A model generated the notes under the pieces. The model saw only the letters and a list, made by a program, of their open reading frames with translations. It was not told the DNA's origin and did no database searches. Of a stretch of DNA of 64,000 nt, positions 20,901 to 31,706 are shown piece by piece. Source of the DNA: Ochromonas danica (taxonomy: Eukaryota > Sar > Chrysophyceae > Chromulinales > Chromulinaceae); the NCBI GenBank assembly GCA_015146655.1, contig VKHL01000127.1, forward strand, positions 20,446 to 84,445, written 5' to 3'. The position numbers and the translations under genes were made by a program. Numbering within the stretch: the first letter of the stretch is position 1; every line of letters starts with the position of its first letter.

Positions 20901-23900
20901 TTGTTTGTCTTGGGCATCTGCGGCAATTATAATCGTTCCGATCAGCAGACATTAGCAACAAACAAATTAGAAAATGCCAGCTTGGTAAAATTTCTCAACA
21001 AAATTGATGGAATGACTGAGAAAGAAGGCACTGAAAGAGTGAAGAATTCTTTTACCAATGGAATCTGCAACTATCCTGAGGGTGATGCAAAAGAGAGCAT
21101 CTATCTCCATCCTAGCACTCTTCATCAAGCGTTTATGACCGAAGTTTTGCTAGGCTATATCCCTTTGTTGGAAGTGCAGCATAAACTCTCTACGATTGAG
21201 ATTGATATCATCTTCAGTAGGAGCAAGAGCAGTCGCAACGTCACACATAAACTCACCTATAAAGAGTTTCTCAATGCTGCTCAACTCATTGCGGATGCCC
21301 ACTATTCTAAGGCAGAAGAGATTTTTGAGCAAGAAGAAATTGGACAACAAGCGGAAGAAGGAGTTTCTGAAGGACAGTTGTCGGTGGGTGTGGATGCTGG
21401 TGGCCAGATGGAAAGAGCTGCATTGGAGGAAGGAGGACCGTCATCTGCTTCAATTGCGACTGAATCGCAGCAAGATGAGCTAAGAACAGAAGGTGAAGTG
21501 ATGGAGGCAGAAGAGGAAGTAAAGGACGAGCTCCTTGAGGCCGTCAAAGAGATTTATGATGATCGCCAACCATTTCATCTCAAGAAATTCCTATCTGCTA
21601 ATATTCAAGCCATCAACAAGAAAAGCGGCTTCTTCCATCCTGATCGAATGCGTGCAGATCCTGATGTAGTTCGTCAAGATCCCCGCTTAGCTTTGTTTAT
21701 TCGCTGGCTTGCTTATTTTCGTGAAGAGGAGTTTGTTCAAAAAGTGTTATCCTGGCTTGATCTGGAAAGTCGGGCGAGGTTAGGTCTATTAGTCATACCA
21801 TTTCAATGTTTAGTGCGGAAACGACAAGCTCGCTTTCGGTTTCAGCGACGCTTTAAGGAGAAAGAGGAAGAAGATCGACAAGATGGTATATTGAAGAATG
21901 TCGTTAAAATGCAAAGCATAGTTCGCGGCTTTATTTGGCGCAGGCGGGTGATAAAATTGGCTCAACGGACTCTGCGCAAGTATGTCCCTACCCTCAGCGA
22001 TCCTTATTTCTTCCATCCCATCACAAAAGTGAAGTCGCGTGAGAGACCGAAAGTACTTAAAGGTCACGATTGCTATACCCTGGCATTACCAGAATCTGGC
22101 TTGGAAAATGTTGTTCGGTGCTATAATTGCCAATATCGGGAGGCAGTCTTAAACTGTCATCAATGTGAGGATTCGATGTGCAGAGTATGCTTTGACTCTT
22201 TGCATTGCAAAGGTCAACGATCAAAACATACTTATTCTATGATCCCTCATTGTGGTTATTGCTTGTTTCAAATGGCCACAAAGAGCTGTGTTACTTGTGT
22301 AGTACGTTCTTCTCCGCCAGGCAGCAATACATTACAGAGCTCGCTGCCTCCTAGCCAGCGCGGTTATTACTGTGATACCTGCTTTCTCTATGAGCATGAT
22401 TCCTTTCAGCATCAGCTGGAAGAGCAGCCTCATCTTCGCAATCAATTGAAGACCCTATTTCAAGTCTGCAAGGAAGCTTATCTCGTCGCTAACTATCTTC
22501 ATCAGCGAATATCTACACATCATCATTATGAAATGTTGACTCAGCCTTGCGAAGAGTGTCATCTACTGTCGGCATCCTGGAGGTGCTTTGATTGTCAACA
22601 AGTCTACTGTCATCGTTGCTTAATCACCTTGCATAGTTTTCATCAACAATTTGCTCGGCATTCTATGGAGTTGCTTCCTTACTACACTCATTCCATGCAT
22701 CAATCCTTTCGCAAAGATGTGGCAAGACAGGTGTTTCTTAAACAATTGGAGCGAGTTCAGCATCGAGCTAGAATTGAACGGGAAGAATATGAAGTGTACT
22801 GTGCGACGATCCTTCAGTCCTGGTGGAGGATGATTTATGGAGGAAGAATAGGCCGGCGTCACATGAAGAAGCGCAGGCAGTTACTGCGTAGAGCCTATCG
22901 GCTTCGCAAGAAAGAAAATCTTGAAATTCGATCCACATGGGGGTACCGATTTTGGACTTCTTGGGGTCGTGGTCCTGAGCTGGTATCCGACACAAGAGAG
23001 GAGCGAGTACTTAATGTCCTTCCGTGGTATCGTCGACCCATTGCAAAAACTTTCATCATGGCCAATATTGAAGATTGGGGATGGTATCAACTTAGTTCGT
23101 CCTCCTCCACTTCTATCTCATCTAGCAGTACGCGGAAGGGAAACCCACGCAAAGGTTTCGAAGTGGGCAGCATCGAAGAGTTACGAGATCAAGCTCGATT
23201 TGGTGGGTATCATATGCCGGGGCGGGTTATCGTGCAAGTAGCGGAGAGGACCTTCACAACCACCCAGGATCTTCGGGATTTCCTGCATCCAGGAGAGCTT
23301 GTTCGCATTCGAAATCGCATTTTCGGAGTCATTACCGTGGATCAAGATAGCATTAAAGTTAACCGATTATGGAGAGAAGAGCATTCACCTCGGCAGCTTG
23401 AGGAAGGAAAGAGGAGCAGCAATAGCAGTCGACGTAGAGAGGAAATAGGAGAGATTTTGTATCGTCTTCCTACCTATCGCAATGAGCCTCAGCGCTTCTA
23501 TTTCAGGATGCGGTATCGCGCCTATGACCTCACTATTGGTAATCCTATGACGCAACTGGTTTTTTACCTGTATCGACTGTATTCTCTGCGGATGATGGCA
23601 TTTTCTCTATATATGTCACACCTCAATAAGAAGAATAAGCACCGCGAAGAGGCTGTACAGTGGAAGCAAAGAGCAATAAAGTACATGGAAGCTGCTCGCT
23701 GGGCTGCATCGTACGCATCCACTGGTGATGCTTTCCGCAACCTCTCGATCGTTACCAAAGAAGAGGCTTACGAACGAGCCGAAAAGGCAAAGCAGTCGTT
23801 GAAGAGAATTGAGGAAAAGAAATCTATGAAAAAGAAAAGAAAGAGGAAAGGTGATGGAGAAGAGGAAGAAGACGACGAAGAAGAGGGACAAGCTGTTGGA

Positions 23901-24536
23901 GGAAGTCGACCTGGAAGTAAACAATCCAAAAAGTCGCGCAAGAATGGAAAAGGAGGAGATATGGATGCGGAGTTCAGTGGAAAAGAGAAGTCAAAACCAT
24001 CCTCTCGTTCTTCCAGCAGGCGATCGCGCACATCTCGTTTGCGCAGCTCGCGAGTAGCCGCGACCACTTCAGATAGCAGCCCCGCCTCGCCTTTAACCAC
24101 CACAGAGAAATCAGGTAGTCGACGAGGAACAAGCTTGTTCCCTGGTATGCTTGTTAACAGTCGATCTAATAGTGGTAAGAAGCAATCTAGACGAGGTAGA
24201 CAGAAGCCTCCCAAAGCCAAGGCTCCATGGTATGCCTCTGCGGAACAGATTGCCCAACGCAAGGCCAGAGAGGACCGCATGACCATGCAAGAGCTGGCCA
24301 ATGAGGCTCCTGAATGGAAAGAGTGCATTGATGTGATGACTGAGAACATCTATTACCTCAACGTCAACACCAACGAGATGATGACTACTGTTCCTCGTGC
24401 TGTTCAAAGCAAACGCCAATTAGAATTCGAGAACTCCAAAAACAAGAAGGCTTTCGATGAGGCAAGGCTAAGAATCGCCACTCTAGAGAAGGTGACTAAG
24501 AACCGTCTGCTCCTCACTGGTGGCCGCAAACGCTAG
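17940..24536 (+). CDS. Giant IQ-motif / double B-box / WW-like scaffold protein
   Basis: Three exons (17940-19658, 19736-20391, 20465-24536; introns of 77 and 73 nt) encode 2148 residues. The first third is Ser-rich and disordered. From about residue 440 onward there are many IQ-type segments (for example AVRRVQRLYRGWIGRKIAQ near 526 and VVRIQKHWRGYQTR), which usually bind calmodulin or light chains. Two zinc-binding B-box-like clusters follow, near 1340 (CYNCQYREAVLNCHQCEDSM...) and near 1485 (CEECHLLSASWRCFDCQQVY...). A Lys/Arg/Ser-rich basic stretch precedes a C-terminal WW-like segment near 2075-2110 (W...IYYLNVNTNEMMTTVP). This mix is typical of large protist proteins of the cortex or flagellar apparatus, but no specific orthologue is recognised. 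A start at 18027 is also possible. Confidence 0.85.
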
Positions 24537-24919
24537 TGTTCAATAAGTGGGATTGTAAATAGACTAATCAACACATAAATCCTTTGTAGAAATGGTATAC
24601 TTGGTGGATAAGTTTTGTTGCTAACTTTTGGCTGTCCAGCCAAGCGATACTGCAATGATATGGTGGTACCATCCCAGTCCCATCTTTAGAGCTACTTAGC
24701 ACCAGCAGGTTATGCAAGAGAAACAATAGTGAATGAAAAGTTACAAAGAGATACGAAAGGTCGTGCGATGTGTTGTCATCAATTTGCCAAAGGTATGCAA
24801 GATTGTACAGCCAACAGGTCACTTGGGCATGCCATTAACTTAAGAAGAATGCGACTGTCTCTGCTGCGCAAATCGATTGGAATTGATTGGAGGGGAGAGA
24901 GAGAAGTGGTCTTACCAAG
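24537..24919. promoter_or_regulatory. Intergenic region before the kelch gene
   Basis: 383 bp between two co-directional genes. It holds the 3' flank of the IQ gene and the kelch 5' flank. A short ORF on each strand has no family resemblance. No array or motif was seen. Confidence 0.4.
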
Positions 24920-25954
24920 ATGACCTCCGAATCTACAACCTTCACCTGTAACAAATGTCAAGCTGATCATTTCACTTCCCGCAATAAGCTATTCAGTCAT
25001 CTCAAGACTTGTCTATTAGACCGTAATCCCAGTCATCATGTCTCCATGGATGAGGAAGAATTCCATGGAAAGGTAGATGCTTATATCTATGTTACAGGAG
25101 GACGTATTCGAGGCAAGACATTAGGTTATGTAGAACGTTATCATTGTGGTAAACGCTTATGGGAGCGTAAGACTTCTCTAGTAGAGAATCGTGGTAGTCA
25201 TGGCTCTGGTGCGATCGGAGAGAAGCTTCTCGTTGTGGGTGGTGGAGGATTTCGTTCTAATCTACATAGTCTAGAATGTCTTGATTGTTCTATTGGAGAA
25301 TGGAAAGTGATGTCTCCTATGCCTACAGCACGTCATGCCTTGATCACAGTAGTAATTGGTCGATCACTCTATGTGATAGGAGGATGGATCAATGGTTCTA
25401 TCTCTTCCACTGATCTTGAACGATATGATATTGATTGTAATCAATGGACAACATGTACACCTATGCCCACAGGAAGAAGGTTATTAGGTGCAGCAGGTTA
25501 TATGGATCAAATCTATGTCTTTGGAGGGATTGCTACGACAGGACATTGCAAGACTGTAGAGATCTATGACATCGCTAGTAACACTTGGAGAACTGGACCA
25601 GATCTCCCACTAGCTAGTCAAGCAAGTGCAGTTGCCATAGCAGATTATCTCTACGTTATCTTGCATGGTGATTCCATCTGGAGATTCGATCCTCGTACAA
25701 TGACTTATCTCAAGCTGGCAGAGCTTCCATTGCAGCGATGGTTCTGCTTCGATGCCACGGTCGTCAATGATCGCCTCTATCTCGCGGGAGGCAATGTAGA
25801 GGGCGTATGGAGTGGAGAGCTTTGGAGCTACGATGTCTTTCTGAACAAGTGGGAGAAGTTGCCTTCAATGAGCAAGGAAAGGAGGAGATGCTGTGCAGCG
25901 GCCGTTCTACTGCCTAAACCTCAACCTCTACCTCAAGCAAATTCTTCGTCGTAG
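24920..25954 (+). CDS. Kelch-repeat protein with N-terminal C2HC zinc finger
   Basis: 344 residues, intronless. Residues 8-31 have a single zinc-finger-like pattern (C-x2-C-x12-H-x3-C). From about residue 50 to the end come kelch motifs of about 47-50 residues: each has a GG doublet (YVIGGW, YVFGG, LYLAGG), then a Tyr/Trp pair in the next strand (LERYDIDCNQW, VEIYDIASNTW, LWSYDVFLNKW). Five or six blades are visible, enough for a beta-propeller. No BTB or BACK domain is present, so this is not a standard Cullin-3 adaptor. The partner is unknown. The ATG at 24920 is the first in the frame; the longer frame starts at a TTG at 24887. The C-terminal tail is a short Pro/Gln/Ser run. Confidence 0.85.
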   Translation: MTSESTTFTCNKCQADHFTSRNKLFSHLKTCLLDRNPSHHVSMDEEEFHGKVDAYIYVTGGRIRGKTLGYVERYHCGKRLWERKTSLVENRGSHGSGAIGEKLLVVGGGGFRSNLHSLECLDCSIGEWKVMSPMPTARHALITVVIGRSLYVIGGWINGSISSTDLERYDIDCNQWTTCTPMPTGRRLLGAAGYMDQIYVFGGIATTGHCKTVEIYDIASNTWRTGPDLPLASQASAVAIADYLYVILHGDSIWRFDPRTMTYLKLAELPLQRWFCFDATVVNDRLYLAGGNVEGVWSGELWSYDVFLNKWEKLPSMSKERRRCCAAAVLLPKPQPLPQANSSS

Positions 25955-26111
25955 ATCACACGCTAGAAGTCAGTATGTAGCAACATTCACATGACTGTAT
26001 GCCGCGATGTTAGTATGTTAAATAGAGTTGATTTATTATAGCATTTGTGGCAGGCTACATCATCAAAAAAGCACATCAAATCAAAAACAGCGATCCTGGT
26101 TCAAAATTATA

Positions 26112-27801
26112 TCACCCACGACGACGGCAGCAAAAAAGTCTTTTGACTCTCTTTTTCTCTTCCAGCTTGTTGAAGTCGATCTCCACTCGACTCATCATGC
26201 TGTCCACAGTTGCTTCGTCGTTCGATTGCTGCAAGCCTGATTGAGTTGAAGCATCCACACTTGAAGCAATGTCGCTGGTTTTAGGTTCTTTTTCATCATC
26301 ATTGTTCTTGCTTTCATCCTTTGAGTGGTCGAGGGATTGTGGAAGCGAGCTGCCATTAGTTGAATCCACATCGAAATGAGTCTTCGGAGGATGTGAACGA
26401 GGCTCGCCAACTGGATTACTGCTTGTAGATGCAGCTGGTGTGACAATCTCCCAGTCCTCATCCGTACCGCAATGCGCTGACATAGAACACTCCACTCTTT
26501 CCTTAGTAGCGGCTGATACAGGCGGTAACGCTGGCAGCTCTTCACTGTCATCATCACACCACATTGTCCACGATTGTCCCACTTGAACATCACTGGGGTT
26601 AGAGTCGATTGATTCATGTGCTTGTAACGATAGTCGACTTTCCTTCTCCATCGGTAAGAGATGACTGTCAATATCCAACACGTACCCTACACAAGAAGAG
26701 TTTCCACAAGCATTCTTTAGACCAATAGCCTATCCTTAAACGAAGCGCACAATTACTTACCAAACTTACTGACGATACTATTTTGGGAAAGAGAGCTTCC
26801 CATAGGGCCAGCTAATAGAGCATGAGTCTTGTAGAAACTCTCGGCCAATTTAATACTAGAAATATATCGATTAGTCTCAAGAAACTTGAGCAAATTGCGC
26901 TCAACGAGAATCTCGAAAGAGCATGTGGGTACTTCTATGCCCCTGAACAAGACAAAACATGTAATCAGTGTCAGCAAAACTAGAAAACGCTAACAAAGAA
27001 ACATGCTAACCATCGTATGAATCGCACAGACCACTTATGCATACTAGCCAAATGAAAGATATCTGCCATGTGCTCATCACTATACCAATAGATTCGTTCA
27101 TTTTCATCTGGTTTCTGTAGCTTTTGTTTGATAAATTGGAAAGCTGGTGAGAGGGAAAGAGTTTCTTCGTCAATCAGAAGAAACCCTCGAGTAGTAACCT
27201 ATATGATTACATAGATGGTGGTTGTTATTTAATCCATTGCTATAGTCCAACAAGTTATATGCCATCCCATACCTTTAAATGATGACCACTATCAAGTAAT
27301 CTAATAGCCGAGGTAATCACATAATCTGCTACAGAAGGAATGGGTATGATCGCTTCCATACGTAGACGAAAGTTATCTTCATCCAATAACTTCTGAAAGA
27401 AGGCAACCAATAGCTTAATTTCATTATCCTCTACCAGCATGCATAACAACATAGTTTACTGTAGATCAGAGGCAATCAAATGTCAGTATATACACTACTA
27501 CACCTGTTTGTAAGAGTAGTTGCTTCATCTTTATACTATGGTTTAGTGGCAGGTTGTTTAGAGGTGAGAAGGTCAGCAGGCATGGTGACGATGATGATAA
27601 TGATGGTAATGCCTCCTCGCCAGTAAGACCTTCCTCTGCTAGGAGAGGAGCGATCCGCTGAAGGAGACAGAAGACAGTTAATCATCATGTCTACTCAGCT
27701 TATCCTAGTATGTAATTACTTACCATTAGCAAGATAGCATTGAGTGGAGCTTGATGCTCACTCTTAGTTGACCTTCGTACAGACCAAGAAGGGAACCTCA
27801 T
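26112..27801 (-). CDS. Unrecognised six-exon protein with C-terminal dicysteine
   Basis: Exons 27801-27724, 27657-27504, 27430-27273, 27198-27011, 26942-26761 and 26686-26112 join in consistent phase with GT-AG introns of about 66-80 nt, giving 444 residues. The acceptor at 27431 is the one that avoids an in-frame TAA left by a nearer AG. The N-terminal 250 residues look globular and mostly helical (LLVAFFQKLLDEDNFRLRME, SVADYVITSAIRLL, HMADIFHLASMHKWSVRFIRW). The C-terminal 190 residues are acidic, Ser/Thr/Pro-rich and probably disordered. The protein ends KRLFCCRRRG, where the Cys pair beside basic residues could be palmitoylated. I cannot assign a family. It is divergent from the small mitochondrial gene. 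Confidence 0.7.
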
Positions 27802-28346
27802 GTAAGAGATAGTTTGATAGGAAGGAAGGTTCCTATACAGTATATGGTACTCCGAGAAGAAGTTAGTCTTATTTGATTCTATTCCTTTCCTGTGGTCTCC
27901 TCTGTACTTCTTTCTTCAACAATCCACCCTCATCTCACTTGACCATTCATAGGATAGGATAGATAGGATGAGGTTGGATGATGCTTGAGAGGGTAGGACT
28001 GCCTTCTACTGTCCTCTCTCTCTCTCTTTGATGACCTTACATCTAGTCATTCATCTTCATTCGATTGTATTCTCTATAACACATTCATCAATCCTTCTTA
28101 TAGAAAGAACAAGAACAAGAACAAGAATAAGATACCATGAAATTTCACATTTCACTTGATCTTGAAAACTGAAAGAAGACCGAAGAGAGGACGCTTTTTT
28201 GTTTGTGTGAAGTTAACACTCCCTCCCTCTCTTGGACCTTTAACTTCCCTCTGCCTCTTGGTGCTGCTGTGGCGCGGCTCATCACTACTCACTCATCCTT
28301 CAAGGGAATCACTTGGAATAAATAAATCAACAAAATAAAATAGAAA
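27802..28346. promoter_or_regulatory. Divergent intergenic region
   Basis: 545 bp. It includes simple-sequence tracts (TCTCTCTC near 28016-28028; AAGAAC repeats near 28104-28126) and one GTGAAGTTAAC site (28207-28217) about 130 bp before the mitochondrial gene's ATG, followed by a pyrimidine-rich leader as in highly expressed genes. Confidence 0.45.
28207..28217 (+). promoter_or_regulatory. GTGAAGTTAAC motif, copy 1
   Basis: An exact 11-mer shared with the 5' flanks at 50378, 52294 and 52320. It lies 130 bp before the ATG at 28347. The role is inferred from position and recurrence. Confidence 0.5.
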
Positions 28347-28892
28347 ATGCTTGCTCGTTCTGTTGTTCGTGTTACCACTGCTGTCTCTAAGACTTGTACG
28401 TTTCATTTAATTTTGCTTGCATGCTTTTTTTTTTGGGTGATTTGTTTTGCTTGTTGTGTGGGTGATGTGATGTCATTGTACTCGCACTGATTTTCCTTTT
28501 CATGCTAGTCTGACTCTGTTAGATTTTTTTAAACTATATTTTTATATTTTCTTTGGTAGTTTTTCTTTTCTCTTAATCTGACATGATTTCATGCATTTTG
28601 TTTTTAGCCGTCAGAACCATGTCTATTTTCCAGCCTCAGTGCCATGGCAACTGGACCCGCAAGATGGAGCGTCCTGCTGACTTGGACAAGGATGTTGTTG
28701 TCCCTGAGCTTGCTGACACTCTTGAGTGGCTTCTTACCTGCCCTACCCCTGTCCATCAGTTCGAGGAGCCTCCTGTAAGATCGTATCTTTCATCTTCATG
28801 TCTTCAACGAATCCTCATTGACACTTTTCATGGTTCTATAGATCATCATCGAAGTGGAGCACTTGAAGAACCTTAAGACTCCTGCTCATTAA
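28347..28892 (+). CDS. Small mitochondrial protein, probably respiratory-chain accessory, unrecognised
   Basis: Exons 28347-28395, 28608-28774 and 28842-28892 give 88 residues. The first 20 residues (MLARSVVRVTTAVSKTSVRT) are basic, hydroxylated and acid-free, a clear mitochondrial presequence. The mature part is compact and soluble: a CHGNWTRKMERP segment, an acidic helix (PELADTLEWLL) and a charged C-terminus (IIIEVEHLKNLKTPAH) with no membrane helix. Codon use favours C- and G-ending codons, as in the eL36 gene and unlike neighbours, suggesting high expression. Size, presequence and codon bias suggest an accessory subunit of a respiratory complex or ATP synthase, but I do not recognise the family. 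Intron 1 is long for this window (212 nt). Confidence 0.8.
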
Positions 28893-29084
28893 ATAACACA
28901 ACCACATGATATTATCTCTGTTTTTGTGGAAGTTAGTGTAGAGAGGAGGAAAGGTCACGATGCCCTCAAGCAAATTATTATCTCATGTAAATGCTAAGAG
29001 CATCGTCGAACTTAAGTTATTCATCACATAAAAGATATCTCATCACAAAAACTCTCACTACTTCATCTTGTGCTACTGCTGCTA

Positions 29085-29696
29085 CTAATTGAGGTGACGG
29101 GGGTGAGAGGAGAAGATATTTTTGATGTTTTCACGTAGATGTTGTTCTTGCAAAATATCTTCATAATCAATTTTCCTTGTCACTAATCCATCTTCTCCTA
29201 TGATCTTTTCATGAGTAGCATTGACAAGACGAATAGTTCGATAATGATGTTCAATGCGAGATTGAGTCTTCTTCAACCATACTACAAGATTCATGTTGTC
29301 CTTCCATGCTTCAGGAAGGGTAGCATTCCATCTATCTTCACTTATCTTCTTTCGTTGTTTCATATCTTTCCATCGACGTCCTCCACCTTTATACGACTTC
29401 CAGGAAGATAGTGAGACCCACTTGTTGTTGTTGGTAGTTGTAAGAGTAGACGGTGGAGAGGATACATTGGATGATGTGGTCATCATCTTCGCAGAATATT
29501 TCACTCGACGGATGACTTGTTCTCTTTGAAGGGCATGTCGGACAAAAGAAGAAGGAGGTTGGAAACCTCCTCCTAAAGGACTGAAAAGAAGGAGAAGGAG
29601 GAGAATAAGGCAGAACCAACAAACCCATCCTTTCTTTTTATTATCAACACGGAAGAATGAGAAGAAGTCTCTATTAACCAATACTGACTCTATCAT
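29085..29696 (-). CDS. Orphan protein with signal-anchor or bipartite plastid-type leader
   Basis: 203 residues, single exon. After a 23-residue basic N-terminus comes a strong hydrophobic segment (WVCWFCLILLLLLLFSPL), then GGGFQPPSSFVRHALQREQ. A Phe directly after a predicted signal-peptidase site and a basic Ser-containing stretch resembles the ASAFAP-type plastid entry signal of algae with secondary plastids. The mature part is basic and soluble: KSYKGGGRRWKDMKQRKK, then a charged helical end (WLKKTQSRIEHHYRTIRLV...). No family is recognised. If not plastid-targeted it would be a single-pass membrane protein with a luminal or cytosolic basic domain. Confidence 0.7.
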   Translation of the reverse strand: MIESVLVNRDFFSFFRVDNKKKGWVCWFCLILLLLLLFSPLGGGFQPPSSFVRHALQREQVIRRVKYSAKMMTTSSNVSSPPSTLTTTNNNKWVSLSSWKSYKGGGRRWKDMKQRKKISEDRWNATLPEAWKDNMNLVVWLKKTQSRIEHHYRTIRLVNATHEKIIGEDGLVTRKIDYEDILQEQHLRENIKNIFSSHPRHLN

Positions 29697-30039
29697 CTTC
29701 TCAGAAGCTTAAGACTACTATCACAACCACTATAATCTCTCTCTCTCTCTCTCCGACAAGAGTGACAGATGTCGATAGAATAGAATACGATCAACAACAA
29801 CAAAAGCAGTGTTTGGTTTTGGGAGAACACAACATGAACAGCCAGCCAGCAGTTGATGTGCACTTGCAAAGTCAAAGTACGGTTTGGGTATAGAAGAATA
29901 TGAGTTATAAACTACAATAAGAAGCTTTCATCCAACGGCAGAAATTAACCTCATACAGTATACTACATACATTTAGAGTTTCATACATGTATGAAATAAG
30001 TTGACACGCAGATGAACACTTAGAGATCAATATGAAGAA
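29697..30039. other. Intergenic region
   Basis: 343 bp between the orphan's start and the seipin stop. A (CT)n-type run (29731-29751, TCTCTCTCTC) lies near the orphan start. Two overlapping ATACATGTAT-like palindromes occur around 29967-29995. No gene is seen. Confidence 0.4.
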
Positions 30040-31493
30040 TCAATCTACTTTGCTTTCAAGTATATCATCATCAACTACTTCTTCACTTGGTGCAAGGCTG
30101 CTTAGACTAATTGCATCAATTCGACTTTGTACATTAGCAGACCGCCTATTTCGAAGCAATGCACGTGCAGCTTGGCCTCGACTTTTTCCTTCTACAGCAC
30201 TTGTATAGACCGAACCATTACGACTAGGAATAGTCACTTCTCGGGCTGCAGTGACATCCTCAGTTGATTTACTACGACTACGATCTCTCATGGACTTACT
30301 ACTATCATCTATTTCTCCAACCATACCTATCCTTGTCATATCTGAATCATCATCATTAACTCTGTCATCTTGGAGTAACTTTATTACCCATTGAGTAAGA
30401 AGATAGGTCTAACATAACAAAGAGGTAATTAGGATTATTATTAGTGAACGTGGTAGCACTTTTTTGTTTCAGTTGTTTGTTCACTTACCGCAATAATACC
30501 TACCAGAGCGACATATTGTACACCCACTAGAATAGAGATTATAACAATTGCTGACAAGCATGGATAGTAATAGAGGAAATAGGAAAGACCTCGAACTTGA
30601 GGTAAAACCTCAACTGTCATATCAACTAAATCCATCTTATTATGAGAAAGATAGAATCTCAAGGCTGTAGTAGGAGGATAACTTGTAGGTGGTTCTTCAA
30701 AATGATTTATCATAGGTAAGATCACTCTTGTTGACTCTATCACTACTTCATTACTATGACTATTCTTCTTCTCTCCTCTCATTAACCATGTGAGAGGAGA
30801 GAAGAAGAGAAGAAATCTAAAAGGTATATAATAGAATATTGACTCTAAATAGAGACTTGGTAATGATTGAAATGGCATAATTAATGGACGATAAGATTGT
30901 GCTATAATAGTATTACTAGAATCAATGACTTCAAGATGTAAGACAACATTTCCTAGATCATAATTACGTATTGATTTAGCAAGTTCAGCATAGACTATTA
31001 TATTATATTTCATGCCACTATGTAATAGACGATCTTCTAACCAAGGCTGGACAGAGTGATGATCTTTGACCCTCCTAGAAGAAGAGGAGGAGGAGGAGGA
31101 GGAGGTAGTGGTGGTAGTGGTGGATAGGGAGTGACTAGGTACTCTATGCCATTGCTTCTCTGGATGAAGTAGAGTGAGATAAGCAGAAGGTTGACTTTCT
31201 GCTAAATTAAAGTATAATCTCTCTTGATGTAATGGTTTAGGTAGATAACTACGATAGAGATAGGAATAGATAAGAAGAGAGAAGGTCAAGATAAGAAATG
31301 AAGTGATAAGAAATTGACTGACGAGGAGACTTCCTCGCCATAGAAGATCTACTGTGAGGTTCACATAACCTTCATACCAAGAAGAAGAAGGAGAAGAAGA
31401 AGTAGAAGAAGAAGAGCGATCTGTATTGGGAGAGGTAGTAGTATTAGTAGTGGTAGTAGTAGAGAATGATGGAGGAGGGAAATTCCTTCTCAT
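30040..31493 (-). CDS. Seipin (lipid-droplet biogenesis protein)
   Basis: Exons 31493-30489 and 30408-30040 (80-nt intron) give 457 residues. A Ser/Thr-rich N-terminus is followed by membrane helix 1 (about 55-80), then the luminal seipin domain: SYLPKPLHQERLYFNL, AYLTLLHPEKQW, LLHSGMKYNIIVYAELAKSIRNYDLGNVVLHLEVIDSSN and SYRPLIMPFQS, the hallmark order of seipin beta-strands. Membrane helix 2 (YYPCLSAIVIISILVGVQYVALVGI) follows, and then a charged cytosolic tail. Seipin oligomers at ER-lipid-droplet contacts gather triacylglycerol. The ATG is at 31493; a GTG at 31502 opens the frame but is not a start. A small Ser run near residue 145 interrupts the first luminal strands. Confidence 0.85.
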
Positions 31494-31524
31494 TCTCTCC
31501 ACTGTACTGTTGGACTAATATCTG

Positions 31525-31548
31525 TAACCCTAACCCTAACCCTAACCC
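31525..31548 (+). repeat. Interstitial telomere-type repeat (TAACCC)4
   Basis: Four perfect TAACCC units, i.e. TTAGGG on the other strand, 32 bp upstream of the seipin ATG and 159 bp before the TPR gene. It may be a telo-box-like promoter element or a scar of break repair. Confidence 0.95.
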
Positions 31549-31585
31549 TCCTACTGAAATCTCTTATGAGAGGGCTAGTCGTCCA

Positions 31586-31633
31586 GAATCTAGAGATCTA
31601 GAGATTAGTCTAGATTGCTAAATACCTAGATTT
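31586..31633. repeat. 8-bp-period array, six CTAGAT-type units
   Basis: Cut every 8 bp the sequence reads gaatctag, agatctag, agattagt, ctagattg, ctaaatac, ctagattt. Units are degenerate but in phase. It lies in the seipin/TPR divergent promoter beside the telomere-type repeat. Confidence 0.6.
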
Positions 31634-31706
31634 AGCTTTCTATCCAACAACAACAGAAACGGTAAATTGAAATAGTGTAGAGACTATCCCTATTACTACT
31701 ATTAAT

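Noticed and set aside
27431-27474. Nearer acceptor (TACAG) for exon 3 of the six-exon gene
   Set aside because: It leaves an in-frame TAA or early stop in every phase; the acceptor ending at 27431 keeps the frame and a normal intron length.
31525-31548. A chromosome end
   Set aside because: Only four units, flanked on both sides by normal genes.
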